Shown here: positions 41,404-50,365 of the stretch, one piece after another
Numbering within the stretch: position 1 is the stretch's first letter
Layout of the letters: every line of letters starts with the position of its first letter
NCBI RefSeq assembly: GCF_027620315.1
Contig: NZ_JAPNNL010000031.1
Span: forward strand, 1-50,424
Source: Nonomuraea corallina
GTDB lineage: Bacteria > Actinomycetota > Actinomycetes > Streptosporangiales > Streptosporangiaceae
DNA length: 50,424 bases
Direction of reading: 5' to 3'
Translations under genes and position numbers: made by a program
The notes under the pieces: generated by a model
Told to the model about the DNA's origin: nothing
The model's database searches: none
The model's input: the letters and a program-made list of their open reading frames with translations, nothing else

Positions 41404-41715
41404 CTACGCCCTGGTCAGCCAGGTGACCTGGGCGCCGTTGTCGAAGGTCTCGCGCCGGGTGGGGGTGAACAGGGTGGGGCTGAACCCCCCGGAGAACAGG
41501 GAGACGCCCGCGCCCGCCACGACGGGGTAGCTCTTGAGGATGGTCGTCGATGGTCAGCGTGCTGGAGACGACATGTTGGCGCAGATGGGAGTACGGCCTG
41601 GTGGTGGGGACATCCAGGGCCGGCTCGTACGTGCCGCGGCCCATCACCAGGGTGTCGAAGACCTTGTCGGGCACGCCGTCGAGGCCGATGAGCCTGCGGA
41701 GGTGGGTGGGGACCG
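41404..41715 (-). pseudogene. Dihydrofolate reductase-family (RibD C-terminal-like) gene remnant
   Basis: On the minus strand one frame reads PDKVFDTLVMGRGTYEPAL and SPYSHLRQ-like text (actual TRPYSHLRQHVVSSTLTIDD), typical of actinomycete DHFR-family proteins. After about 41545 the likeness jumps to another frame (ILKSYPVVAGAGVSLFSGGF, then TFDNGAQVTWLTRA and a stop). The middle of the domain, about 50 residues, is missing and no start codon remains. It is a double truncation: internal deletion plus loss of the 5' end against the TetR remnant. Confidence 0.75.
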
Positions 41716-41723
41716 ACGACTAG

Positions 41724-41960
41724 ACCCGCTACGCCGAGCTCATGCACGAACTCGTGGCCCGGGTCTCCGCCTTCGACATCGACGCCAACATCGGCTTCCA
41801 CGCCGCCTCGGGCCTGCCCGGCGACTCGACCTCGGTGCTCCTTCTCCACCTCACGCTGAACTGGCTCATCGTGGAGCGGCTGACCCTGCCCGACATCTTC
41901 ACCGAACAGGAGATCCACGACCTCGTGGACGCCGCCGTGCAAAGATCGCTGAACGCCTGA
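41724..41960 (+). pseudogene. C-terminal remnant of a TetR-like regulator
   Basis: After a TAG at 41721-41723 the frame reads TRYAELMHELVARVSAFDID, and later LLLHLTLNWLIVERLTLPDI, ending at TGA 41958-41960. Helical, with the character of a TetR ligand-binding C-terminal domain; no DNA-binding helix-turn-helix is present. An ATG at 41742 could give a 72-residue product but no ribosome site is seen. It directly abuts the DHFR-family remnant, so one deletion probably fused the two. Confidence 0.55.
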
Positions 41961-42008
41961 CCCATGCCGGTCGAGTACGGACTCCACCTGACGGCACTCC
42001 CGACTGAC

Positions 42009-43112
42009 TCAGAGCCCCGCAGAGAGATTGACGCCGGCGCCAACGGACCGCTGGGTGGTCACGCCGGTGACGGCATTTCCCGCGGACGCGACAGTCAGCT
42101 GGTTGCCGCCGCGCTGGTAGGAGAGACCGATGCCGGACCCGTTGCCACGGACGGCGTTGCCGGTGACGGCCACGTGGCCGGTGCCGTAGTTGACCTGTTT
42201 GATGGCCAGGTAGGTGGTTCCAGCCCCGCTGAACTGGAAGACGCGGTTGCCGACGATGGTGCTCGCGGCGTCGCCCTGGACGGTGACGCCGATGCCGTGG
42301 GTGGCGAAGTCCTCGACGTAGTTGTCGCTGATGCTGGTCGCGAAGAGGCGGCTCGCGTTGATGCCGGAACCGCCGACACCGTAGACGTGATTGCGTTCGA
42401 CCGTCCAGCCGGCGGAGTTCTCCAGCTTGATCGCGTCGCCCCCGCTGGACGCGATCCAGTTGTCGGTGAGGTTCCAGTCGGTCACCGCATTGCCGCTGTC
42501 CTGGACGTAGATGCCATGCTGTCCGGAGTCCTCCACGAAGAGGTTGCGGACGTTGCCGTTGACCATCGTGTTCGTCAGCGTGGTCCCGTTACGCGAGGCG
42601 TTGGTGATGCGCAGCCCGTGAGCCCTGGCGTTCCTGATGGCGAGAGCCTCGACGGTGGTGTGCCAGGAACGGATCACGACCGCGTCCCCGCTCGTGGGGT
42701 TGTTCGCCGCGTTCGCGTCGATCGTGAGATCACGTAAGGCGATCGGCTCGCCGGTGAAAGCGTCGTTGTCGACCCACGAGTCGGAGGCCAGCACGGCATC
42801 GAGGTTGCGACCGTTGCCCTGCTTGAGGAGGGTGGACGGGCTGTCGCCGCGGTATGACCGGTTGCCGCGCAAGGTGATGGTGCTGTTGATCATGCAGGGG
42901 CCGTCGATGACGATCTCGTCACCGTCGGCCGAACCGTTGATCACCGACTGGATGAGGGCGGCGTCGCCATTGCTGTTCGTGCAGGTCGCCGTGGCGCGGG
43001 CGGCGCCCGCGGGCCCCGCCGCCGCGAACATCCCGACGGTGGCGCCGGCCACGAGCACCATCGCGGACGTGGCCGTGATGGTGCGACGACCGGTCCTTCT
43101 CCGTTGTGTCAT
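42009..43112 (-). CDS. Secreted right-handed parallel beta-helix protein
   Basis: A protein of 367 residues. A Sec signal (RTITATSAMVLVAGATVG; cleavage near PAGAARA) is followed by 20-25-residue beta-helix turns such as RNLFVEDSGQHGIYVQDSG, WTVERNHVYGVGGSGINAS and STIVGNRVFQFSGAGTTYLA. The fold is that of pectate lyases and other polysaccharide-processing enzymes, but no catalytic pattern is clear. ATG at 43112 with AGGAG five bases upstream. Transcribed alone. Function on plant or microbial polysaccharide is a guess. Confidence 0.85.
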   Translation of the reverse strand: MTQRRRTGRRTITATSAMVLVAGATVGMFAAAGPAGAARATATCTNSNGDAALIQSVINGSADGDEIVIDGPCMINSTITLRGNRSYRGDSPSTLLKQGNGRNLDAVLASDSWVDNDAFTGEPIALRDLTIDANAANNPTSGDAVVIRSWHTTVEALAIRNARAHGLRITNASRNGTTLTNTMVNGNVRNLFVEDSGQHGIYVQDSGNAVTDWNLTDNWIASSGGDAIKLENSAGWTVERNHVYGVGGSGINASRLFATSISDNYVEDFATHGIGVTVQGDAASTIVGNRVFQFSGAGTTYLAIKQVNYGTGHVAVTGNAVRGNGSGIGLSYQRGGNQLTVASAGNAVTGVTTQRSVGAGVNLSAGL

Positions 43113-43230
43113 GGGGTCTCCTGTCCTCCTGTGGGCGCCCGTGCGCCGGGCGATTCCCCCGTAGGGAACAGCGAGACCCCACCGGTCCGGTAGTGCGCCC
43201 CCGCACTGGCGGACTCGAGCCGGACGGTTC

Positions 43231-44922
43231 TCAGTCGGGCGGAGGGCCGGGGCATTCGTTGGGTTTCCCGCTGGCGACCCGGCGTACCTGGACGTCGGCC
43301 AGCGAGGTGCCGGACCTCACCAGTTCCTGAATTTCCTCGATCGACATTTCCACGTCATGGAAATGTCTGGCGCGTTCAAGGCTAACCGCCACCAGCTCTA
43401 TGCGGTAAACCTGCCCGACGCCCCCTTCGTTCTCCCCGCCGAAATACTGGGCACCTCTCCAGGATGTGAGCGTGCTGGTTTTCTCGTAGTTGAAGACGAG
43501 CTCGACATACTTTTGGGGGTCGCCGTTGACCATATTCTGCTTTGCCAAAATCAATGTGGCGCCGGGCGGAAGCGAAGCGGTGCCGGAGAAGTAGGAGCAA
43601 TATTTGACCTTGGCGCCGTCGGCCGGCGCGTCGATGGTCCCGACGGGCTTGACCGCATCGCCGGTGGCGTGGCTCGGCGTAGGGTCCTTCGAGGTCGCTC
43701 CCGCGCTGCGGGTGACCGAGGGGGGAGCGGTCCGGCTCTGGTCACCGCCACCGGACACACGTTCCAGCAGCCCTGGCGCGAACGCGCCGCCTCCGGCGAC
43801 GGCGAGGCTCGCCGCGACGATCACGTACAGGAGTCGCCGGGGCGGCCGGGCCGAGGAAGGCGAGTGGCCTGTCGCCGGCTCCCCGCCGCCGGCTTCCAGC
43901 AGGCCGCGGCTCCAGTTGCGCAGGTCGGTGGGGCGGCGGGAGGGATCGCCGTCGAGGGCGGCCAGGATGTGCGACGTGAGGCGGCCGGGGTCGCCCACCC
44001 CGCACGCCCGGGCCACGGCTGCGACCTCGGCCTCGATGTGGGCCGGGGCGCCGGGAGCGTCCGGGGCGGGCGGGTCCTGTCCCGTGAGGCAGAAGTACGC
44101 GAGTGCCCCGAGCGCGTAGACGTCCGCCGCCACGGCGCGCGGCAGGTGCGGCGCGGCCAGGACCTCGGGCGAGGTGTAGGCGGGCGTGTGCCATCCGGCG
44201 AGGTCGTACCCGTCGTCGATGAGACGCATCGTGCTCACGTCGATCAGCACGAGACCGCGTTTCGGGTGCACGATGCAGTTGGTCGGCTTGACATCCCGGT
44301 GCAGGCTCGGGTTGCCGCCGGATCGCGTCACGGACGCCAGGCTGGCGAGCGCCTCGCCCGCCTGGGCCACGTATGCGAGCCGTCGGCGGATCGTGTCCGC
44401 GCGCGCCGGGTCGCCTGCCAGCAGCGCGTGCAGCGTCGGGCCTTCGACCCACTCCATGACCAGGTACGCCATGGTCTGCGGCGAGGCACCGGTACCCTCT
44501 CGGACGCTGCCCGGAGGGTGCGGAGGCGCGCCGAGGAACACCTCGTCAAGCCGAACCACATGGTCCAGTTTCAGGTGCCGCAGGAGCACGGCATGGTCGC
44601 GCCAGCGTTGCTGCTCACGCGCCGAGGGCCATCCCGGCCCGGCGTCGCGCGGCGGACTGAGGAGTTTGATCGCCAGAGGCAGCGGGGAGGTGAGCTCGCC
44701 CTGATAACGAGCCTTCCAGGTGATGCCCTCCCCGCCGGCTATCCCCTCGCCCAGCAGTTCGTGGCGGTCTGGCGCCTCCGGCGGGCCGACGAACAGCCCG
44801 TTCGGCTCGTCGTCCGACACGCCACCCCTGACACCGGATGTGGATGCCGGCCGCGGTGAAACCGGCGCGCCACGCGTGACCGGCTCGTCGTCCGCGCGGG
44901 CATCGTGATCGTCAGTGTCCAT
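43231..44922 (-). CDS. Transmembrane Ser/Thr protein kinase with extracellular domain
   Basis: A protein of 563 residues. The kinase domain (about 50-320) has the Lys of PLAIKLL, catalytic LHRDVKPTN and the TSPEVL (APE-equivalent), but the DFG motif reads DVS (VLIDVSTMR). A membrane helix follows (LLYVIVAASLAVAGGGAF, about 370) with an exported C-terminal domain of about 170 residues starting VGTIDAPADGAKVKYCS. The glycine loop GEGIAGGEGITW is irregular. ATG at 44922 with GAGGA upstream overlaps the FHA gene stop by 11 bp, so kinase and FHA partner are co-expressed. Confidence 0.88.
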   Translation of the reverse strand: MDTDDHDARADDEPVTRGAPVSPRPASTSGVRGGVSDDEPNGLFVGPPEAPDRHELLGEGIAGGEGITWKARYQGELTSPLPLAIKLLSPPRDAGPGWPSAREQQRWRDHAVLLRHLKLDHVVRLDEVFLGAPPHPPGSVREGTGASPQTMAYLVMEWVEGPTLHALLAGDPARADTIRRRLAYVAQAGEALASLASVTRSGGNPSLHRDVKPTNCIVHPKRGLVLIDVSTMRLIDDGYDLAGWHTPAYTSPEVLAAPHLPRAVAADVYALGALAYFCLTGQDPPAPDAPGAPAHIEAEVAAVARACGVGDPGRLTSHILAALDGDPSRRPTDLRNWSRGLLEAGGGEPATGHSPSSARPPRRLLYVIVAASLAVAGGGAFAPGLLERVSGGGDQSRTAPPSVTRSAGATSKDPTPSHATGDAVKPVGTIDAPADGAKVKYCSYFSGTASLPPGATLILAKQNMVNGDPQKYVELVFNYEKTSTLTSWRGAQYFGGENEGGVGQVYRIELVAVSLERARHFHDVEMSIEEIQELVRSGTSLADVQVRRVASGKPNECPGPPPD

Positions 44923-45676
44923 GGTCCTCGCCGTCCTCCGGCTCGGGCAGCTCGTGGAGATCCTCGACGCCGACCACACCGGCGCGTACGGCCCAGCGTG
45001 CCAGCGCCCATCGGAAGTCGTCGTGTGAGAACGCCTCGTCGTCCCTGGTGAGCCCCGGAATACCGTGACCGGACAGGCTCTCCCTCAGCGACTTGACGAC
45101 ATTGCGGACGTACTGCGGCTGCCGGCCAAGCCGCCGTCCCATCTGCGTGTAAGTCGCGGGAACCGCCTGCGGTCCTGCCCTGACCAGCAAGGGCTCGCAC
45201 AGTGCGGCGAGCACGAGCCGCTGTCTCCTGGTCAGCTCCATCGGCGACGTGACCGTCGCGGGCGTGCGGGTCGCCGCCTCTCCCCCGCTCCGGCCCGGGC
45301 CTGGCGTCAGTGACCGTGCGTCCACGCGCACGGTCACCGTCGAACCGACGCGACCCGCGAAGACGACGCTGAAGACGGAGAACGGGAGCGAGGTGATCGC
45401 CGCACCCGGCTCCACGACCCGGTCCTCACCGGCCGGTGGCCGGACGACGAGCGGTTTGCTACCCGAGTCATTGCGTATCAGGACGCAGTCATTGAGGACG
45501 ATCAGCGAACCCGCCCGCCGCGACAGGTGTTCGTCGTCGGGCAGGCGCACTTCGCACGCGCGGCTTCGCCCCAGCGTCAGCGACTGCCCGCGCGCCACGC
45601 GCCACTGTTCGCCGCCGAACGCCACGAGTATCGCCTCGTCGCGCGCCGGTGACCCGCCGGCCTGAGCGTCGTTCAT
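44912..45676 (-). CDS. FHA domain protein with C-terminal winged-helix-like region
   Basis: A protein of 254 residues. An FHA phosphothreonine-binding domain spans about 15-115, with the LTLGRSRACEVRLPDDEHLS signature (Gly-Arg and Ser) and a later VLIRNDSGSKPLVV. The C-terminal part (about 145-240; MELTRRQRLVLAALCEPLLV, then YTQMGRRLGRQPQYVRNVVK) looks like a helix-turn-helix found after FHA in actinobacterial proteins. It probably reads the phosphorylation state set by the kinase encoded immediately downstream. The ATG at 45676 has only a distant GAAAGG. Confidence 0.85.
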   Translation of the reverse strand: MNDAQAGGSPARDEAILVAFGGEQWRVARGQSLTLGRSRACEVRLPDDEHLSRRAGSLIVLNDCVLIRNDSGSKPLVVRPPAGEDRVVEPGAAITSLPFSVFSVVFAGRVGSTVTVRVDARSLTPGPGRSGGEAATRTPATVTSPMELTRRQRLVLAALCEPLLVRAGPQAVPATYTQMGRRLGRQPQYVRNVVKSLRESLSGHGIPGLTRDDEAFSHDDFRWALARWAVRAGVVGVEDLHELPEPEDGEDHGH

Positions 45677-46024
45677 GATGCAGGGCCGCCTTTCGGGGTG
45701 GTTCGGCTATTCCCCGACTTACAGCGAGTACGCGGAGCACATGGCTCATTATCAATTCTCCGTCACCGCCGATAATAGCGGCCTCGTATGTGCCGACAAG
45801 GTGCGGCGTGTGAAATGTTCCCGCGATATAGGCAGGGCCGGGAGAAAACGTTCTTGCGCTTATCACGCGGTCGGATGCCTTTCAAGACGGCTATTCGGCA
45901 TGCGCCGGAGGTGATCGTCGCCCCTGGGCCGCGAAGGTGCGGGGCTGCACTGTCGAGCCCGCCGCGATCGTCCTTCACTGCCGCTGAGACCACGTGCCAG
46001 GACCAGCCGAGCAGAGGAGCGATC

Positions 46025-46873
46025 ATGACAATCCCGACACGCGATCCGTACAGCAGGGCAAGCCTGCCGCCGGACGGCGCCTTCTCCCGGCTCCGCGGCG
46101 TATCCGCGCTGCTCGCCGCCTTCATCGCGATCGCGCTGGTGCTCTGCGCGGCACCGGCCTACGCCCAGCCAAGGGGTGACCGCATCGGAGTGGCCGACCT
46201 GGCCTCGGGCGACTGGATCGAATCCCCCAGCCATGCCTACCGGCTCGTCATGCAGGGCGACGGCAACCTGGTCCTCTACGGTCCGGCCGGCGCCCTCTGG
46301 GCGACCTACACCAGCGCCCCCGAGAACAGCGGCGCCTACCTCGCCAACCAGGGCGACGGCAATCTCGTGATCTACCGGCCGGATCGCAGCGTGGTCTGGG
46401 CCAGCCGGAGCCACGCCGCCGGCGGCGGGACGCTGATCATGCAGAACGACGGGAACGTGGTGAACTACGGAGCGGCGGGCCCCTTCTGGAGTACCTACAC
46501 GAACGGAGGAGTCAGCAAGATGGCGGCCTCGGGCGCGGTCGCCTTCGCCCGCCGGCAGGTCGGCAAGCCCTACGTGTGGGGCGGGAACGGACCTGACGCC
46601 TACGACTGCTCCGGTCTCACCTCCAGAGCCTACGCCAGCGTCGGCGTAAGCCTGCACCGTACGAGCCAGAGCCAGTACCTGCAGGGCCAGGCCGTCGCCA
46701 GAGCAGCCCTGCAGCCGGGAGACCTGGTGTTCTACTCCGGCGCCCAGCCTGGCCATGTGGGCATCTACGTCGGCAACGACGAGATCATCAATGCTCGCAA
46801 CACCCAGCTGGGGATCATCTACAACCACATCACGGCCCCGGGCTCTATCACCGGTTACCGGCGCTACGCCTGA
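46025..46873 (+). CDS. Secreted NlpC/P60 (C40) peptidase with bulb-type lectin domain
   Basis: A protein of 282 residues. A long N-terminal region with a signal helix (VSALLAAFIAIALVLCAAP) precedes a bulb-type mannose-binding lectin domain (about 50-160) with repeats YRLVMQGDGNLVLYG, GAYLANQGDGNLVIYR and GTLIMQNDGNVVNYG. The C40 domain follows with the Cys of AYDCSGLTS and the His of GHVGIYVG. It would cleave peptidoglycan stem peptides, with the lectin targeting a glycan. ATG at 46025 follows GAGGAG. The 348-bp gap before it is divergent promoter sequence with an ATTATC/GATAAT inverted repeat (45748-45776); nothing else is evident. Confidence 0.92.
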   Translation: MTIPTRDPYSRASLPPDGAFSRLRGVSALLAAFIAIALVLCAAPAYAQPRGDRIGVADLASGDWIESPSHAYRLVMQGDGNLVLYGPAGALWATYTSAPENSGAYLANQGDGNLVIYRPDRSVVWASRSHAAGGGTLIMQNDGNVVNYGAAGPFWSTYTNGGVSKMAASGAVAFARRQVGKPYVWGGNGPDAYDCSGLTSRAYASVGVSLHRTSQSQYLQGQAVARAALQPGDLVFYSGAQPGHVGIYVGNDEIINARNTQLGIIYNHITAPGSITGYRRYA

Positions 46874-46883
46874 GCCTTCGCGT

Positions 46884-46918
46884 CCTCGTGTCCCTGCCGG
46901 CCAGGCCGGGGCACGAGG
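46884..46918 (+). terminator. Hairpin terminator after the C40 peptidase gene
   Basis: CCTCGTGTCCC (46884-46894) pairs with GGGGCACGAGG (46908-46918), 11 bp with one wobble pair and a 13-base GC-rich loop. It begins 11 bases after the stop. No U-tract. Confidence 0.55.
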
Positions 46919-47066
46919 CACGGGCTGCTCCAGCCGGTTGCAAGGCGGCAGCCGCAGCGTCGCGGTGAATGCCGGGGACCGCCTGCTCCCCCGCGGCCGT
47001 CGTGACGCTTGACCGTGCGCGTCACGGGCAGCGGACAGTCCGGCACCGAGGAGAGGAATCGTCATC

Positions 47067-47867
47067 ATGAGCCACGACGAGGGCCGGCCGCGCGCGCTGG
47101 TGACCGGGGCGTCCAGCGGCATCGGGTACGAGCTGGCCAGGCAGTTCGCCGGGCACGGCTTCGACCTGGTCGTCAACGCCGAGGACACGGGCATCGACGA
47201 CGCGGCGCGCGAGCTGCGCAAGCTCGGGGCGTCGGTCGAGGCCGTGCGGGCCGACCTCACCGCCGAGGACGGCGTCGAGCTCCTCTACGCTCGGGCCACG
47301 GCCGACGGCCGGCCCCTGGAGGCGGTGGCGATCAACGCGGGCGTCGGCGCCGGTGGCCCCTTCACCGAGACGGACCTGGCGGGCGACCTGCGGGTCGTGG
47401 ATCTGAACGTGCGCTCCTCCGTACACCTGGCCAAGCTCTGCGTGCGCGACATGGCGGCGCGCCGGCGCGGGCGGGTGCTGTTCACCTCGTCCATCGCCGC
47501 CACGCAGCCGGGGCCCTTCGAGGCCACGTACGCCGCGTCGAAGGCGTTCCTGCTCTCGTTCTCCGAGGCGCTGCGCGAGGAGCTCAAGGACAGCGGTGTG
47601 ACGGTGACCGCGCTGATGCCGGGGCCGACCGACACCGGCTTCTTCGGACGGGCGGGGATGGAGGACACCCGGGTCGGCAGCGGGAAGAAGGACGACCCGG
47701 CGCGGGTGGCCGAGCAGGCGTACGAGGCGCTCATGAACGGGAAGGACCACGTGGTCGCCGGGTCGGTCAAGAACAGGGCGATGGCGGGAGCCGCCAAGGT
47801 GATGCCCGAGAAGGCCAAGGCCCAGGCGCACCGGCGGATGGCCGAGCCGGGATCCGGCGACGACTGA
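47067..47867 (+). CDS. Short-chain dehydrogenase/reductase (SDR)
   Basis: A protein of 266 residues, classical SDR length. The cofactor loop is TGASSGIGYELARQF (Gly-x3-Gly-x-Gly) near residue 13; a structural block is INAGVGAGG, the catalytic Ser is in LFTSSIA and the Tyr-x3-Lys in YAASKAFL. Closest in feel to YqjQ/DltE-like SDRs of unknown substrate. ATG at 47067 with AGAGGA upstream. Monocistronic. Confidence 0.92.
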   Translation: MSHDEGRPRALVTGASSGIGYELARQFAGHGFDLVVNAEDTGIDDAARELRKLGASVEAVRADLTAEDGVELLYARATADGRPLEAVAINAGVGAGGPFTETDLAGDLRVVDLNVRSSVHLAKLCVRDMAARRRGRVLFTSSIAATQPGPFEATYAASKAFLLSFSEALREELKDSGVTVTALMPGPTDTGFFGRAGMEDTRVGSGKKDDPARVAEQAYEALMNGKDHVVAGSVKNRAMAGAAKVMPEKAKAQAHRRMAEPGSGDD

Positions 47868-47993
47868 GCGGCCCGCTCGCGGTCACCCGTTCGCGCGAAC
47901 GGTGGATAGCGTGACCGTGTCGATCCGCGGGCCGCCCGTTCGACCTGCGGGTGCGAGGGACGAGAGACGACCCCGCCGGACGAGGAGAACGCC

Positions 47994-48365
47994 ATGCCGA
48001 AGTACCTGCTGATCATGCGGGGCACCGACGAATCGAACGCGGCCATGATGGCCGAGATCGACGAGATGATGGCCACGACCCGGCAGTTCATCGAGGAGAC
48101 GGTCAAAGCCGGCGTCCTCCTCGCGGCGGAAGGGCTGGACGATCCGCGCCAGGGCGTCGTGGTCGACTTCAGCGGCGAGGCCCCGGTGGTCACGGACGGA
48201 CCGTACGGCGAGACCAAGGAGCTGTTCGGGGGCTTCTTCCTGCTCGACGTCGCCTCCAAGCAGGAGGCGGTCGAGTGGGCCAAGCGGGTGCCGGCGGCCC
48301 CCGGTTCCAAGATCGAGGTCCGGCGGGTGCCCGGGAGCGACGAGGTCCCGCAGGTCGGCGCGTGA
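47994..48365 (+). CDS. DGPF/YCII-family protein
   Basis: A protein of 123 residues with a ferredoxin-like YCII fold. The family motif appears as VTDGPYGETKELFGGFFLLD (about 63-82). Such DGPF proteins are encoded beside ECF42 sigma factors, and the sigma factor is thought to drive them. Here the gene is intact, but the sigma gene 44 bp downstream is broken. The ATG at 47994 follows GAGGAGAACGCC. Function unknown. Confidence 0.9.
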   Translation: MPKYLLIMRGTDESNAAMMAEIDEMMATTRQFIEETVKAGVLLAAEGLDDPRQGVVVDFSGEAPVVTDGPYGETKELFGGFFLLDVASKQEAVEWAKRVPAAPGSKIEVRRVPGSDEVPQVGA

Positions 48366-48408
48366 TCACCGAGGACGGGGCCGGGCGCGAGAGCAACGGC
48401 CGGATCTG

Positions 48409-49635
48409 ATGGGCACGGCCGAGGTCGAGGCCGTCTGGCGGATCGAGTCGGCGAGGATCGTCGCCACGCTGACCCGGTTCACCGGCGATTTCGGGCTGGC
48501 CGAGGACGCCGCCCAGGAGGCGGTGGCCGAGGCGCTGGTGTCGTGGCCGCTCGCCCCTCCGGCGGATCCCGTCGGCTGGCTGATGGCCACGGCGCGGCGG
48601 CGGGCGATCGACGCGATCCGCCGCCGGGCCGCCCTCCAGGACCGATACGCCCGGCTCGCCGCCGATCCGGCGACCGGCCTGGCGGTCGGCTCGGCGCTTG
48701 ACGAAGAACTCGATCCCGACAGGATCGATGACGACGTGCTGGCCCTGATGTTCATCAGCTGCCACCCGGTGCTCTCCCCCGAGGCCCGGGTGGCGCTGAC
48801 CCTGCGCGTGGTCGGCGGCCTGTCCACCAAGGAGATCGCCCGCGCGTTCCTCGTACCCGTGCCGACCGTGCAGGCTCGCATCACCCGGGGCAAGAGAACG
48901 ATCGCGGCGGCCGGGGTGCCGTTCGAGCCGCCACCGGCCGCCGAACGCCGGGAGCGGCTGGGCGACGTGCTCAGCGTCATCTACGTGATCTTCACCGAGG
49001 GGTCGACGGCCACGTCGGGTGACCATCTGCTGCGTCCCGACCTCGCGTACGAGGCGATCCGGCTGGCCCGCACCCTGGCCGCGCTGCAGCCGGACGAGCC
49101 GGAGGTGCACGGCCTGCTGGCGTTGTGCGAGCTGACGGCCGCGCGGTTCCCGGCCCGGACGGTTCGCCGGTCCTGCTCGACGAGCAGGACCGGCGGCGGT
49201 GGGACTTCTCGGCGATCCGCCGCGGCCTGGCCGCGCTGGCCAGGGCGTCGACTCGCGGCCTCGGCCCGTACGGCCTGCAGGCCGCGATCGCCGCCACCCA
49301 CGCGTCGGCCCTCGGTCGAGGCGACCGACTGGGACCGGATCGTGGTGCTCTACGAGGCGCTCGGCCGGGTCGCGCCCTCGCCGGTGGCCGAACTCAACCG
49401 GGCCGTCGCCGTCGCCATGGCCTCGGGACCGGAGCGGGCCCTGGCCATCGTGGACGAGTTGATCGTCTAGGACCGGCTCCCCGGCTCCCATCTGCTCCCG
49501 ACCGTACGCGGTGAGCTGCTGACCCGACTCGGACGGCGAGCGGAAGCGCGCGCCGAGTTGGAGCTGGCGGCCCGGCTGTGCGCCAACGAGCGCGAACGCT
49601 CCGTGCTCCTGCGCAAGGCGGCCGCGCTGCGCTGA
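48409..49635 (+). pseudogene. ECF42-type RNA polymerase sigma factor gene, inactivated
   Basis: The first 250 codons encode sigma-70 regions 2 and 4 (EDAAQEAVAEALVSWP; LSTKEIARAFLVPVPTVQAR) and the start of the ECF42 C-terminal TPR extension. From about 49150 to 49310 the family sequence is in another frame (GPDGSPVLLDEQDRRRWD, then GLGPYGLQAAIAATHA). It then returns to the first frame at VEATDWDRIVVLYEALG. A TAG (49468-49470) interrupts DELIV*DRLPGSHLLP, after which the normal C-terminus continues to TGA at 49633-49635. Two compensating frameshifts plus a nonsense codon argue for decay. The net 408-codon length is normal for the family. Confidence 0.85.
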
Positions 49636-49681
49636 CGTCTCCGGCCTGATCAGCCGGGGCTCAAGGGCGGCCGGAGCCGGT

Positions 49682-49696
49682 GGTGAAAGTTTCACC
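49682..49696. promoter_or_regulatory. GGTGAAAGTTTCACC palindrome
   Basis: A perfect 15-base inverted repeat around a central G with the GAAANTTTC core, the same motif as at 34754-34766. It lies about 250 bp upstream of the small secreted protein gene. The rest of the 313-bp gap (49636-49948) shows no convincing gene. Confidence 0.4.
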
Positions 49697-49948
49697 GGCA
49701 CCACCGCGCGGCCGGCCGTGGGACCACCACCGCGACGACCACATCACCCGCCGTCACGAGGGCCACGACCGGGCCGTTGATCCGCCGGGCCAGATCGTCC
49801 GGCCGATACGGGCCACCCGGAAACGGCGATACATCAACTCAGTCGGACTCAGGCGTCAAACACTGCGCAAAATGGGCCTATCCGGACTTGCGGCCGTCGT
49901 GTGACTCTCCCCAAGAACCCCGCCCGGGGAGTAAGGAGAGGTGACTTC

Positions 49949-50365
49949 TTGAAACGACACCGTACGATGCGCATTCTCACACTCGTCGCCGCGGCGGCCC
50001 TGGCACTCGGCGTGTCACCCGCCCAGGCGGCGAACGCGACCAGTGCCGCGGCCCTGAACTGCGCCATCACCATCACCAACCCGACCCAGCTGTATACGAC
50101 CTCCGTCTACGCCTACGTCGAGGTCTCGTGCAACCAGAAAGTCTCGTTCATCGGCGGCTATCTCTCCCTGTACCGGGACGGCACCTTCCTGAATTACGCC
50201 GAGATTTACCAGTACAACCTCACCTACGTTTATAAGCTCAACATGGTGTCCTGCGTGCCGGGGAACTACCACGTCATGGGTTACGGCTTCGCCAACCTGG
50301 ACGGCGGGGCGCCCGACTTCTCCCAGCGAGTCGCCACCACGCCGATCGCCATCACCTGCACCTGA
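49949..50365 (+). CDS. Small secreted protein of unknown function
   Basis: About 138 residues. A signal peptide (MKRHRTMRILTLVAAAALAL, cleavage near AQAANA) is followed by a beta-rich domain with three cysteines (NCAITI, EVSCNQK, VSCVPG) plus a terminal ITCT, giving four in total and likely two disulfides. Many Tyr/Thr residues. The TTG at 49949 is chosen because GGAGAGG lies seven bases upstream and gives a good signal; an ATG at 49967 is possible. No family recognised. Such small Cys-paired exoproteins are common in actinomycetes. Confidence 0.72.
   Translation: MKRHRTMRILTLVAAAALALGVSPAQAANATSAAALNCAITITNPTQLYTTSVYAYVEVSCNQKVSFIGGYLSLYRDGTFLNYAEIYQYNLTYVYKLNMVSCVPGNYHVMGYGFANLDGGAPDFSQRVATTPIAITCT

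Noticed and set aside
45780..46024. Possible c-di-AMP (ydaO) riboswitch before the NlpC/P60 gene
   Set aside because: Such genes often carry one, but the conserved ydaO blocks could not be found by eye. A covariance-model search would settle it.
49690..49904. 74-codon ORF after the sigma pseudogene
   Set aside because: No family likeness, Arg/His-rich shadow-like composition and no ribosome site.
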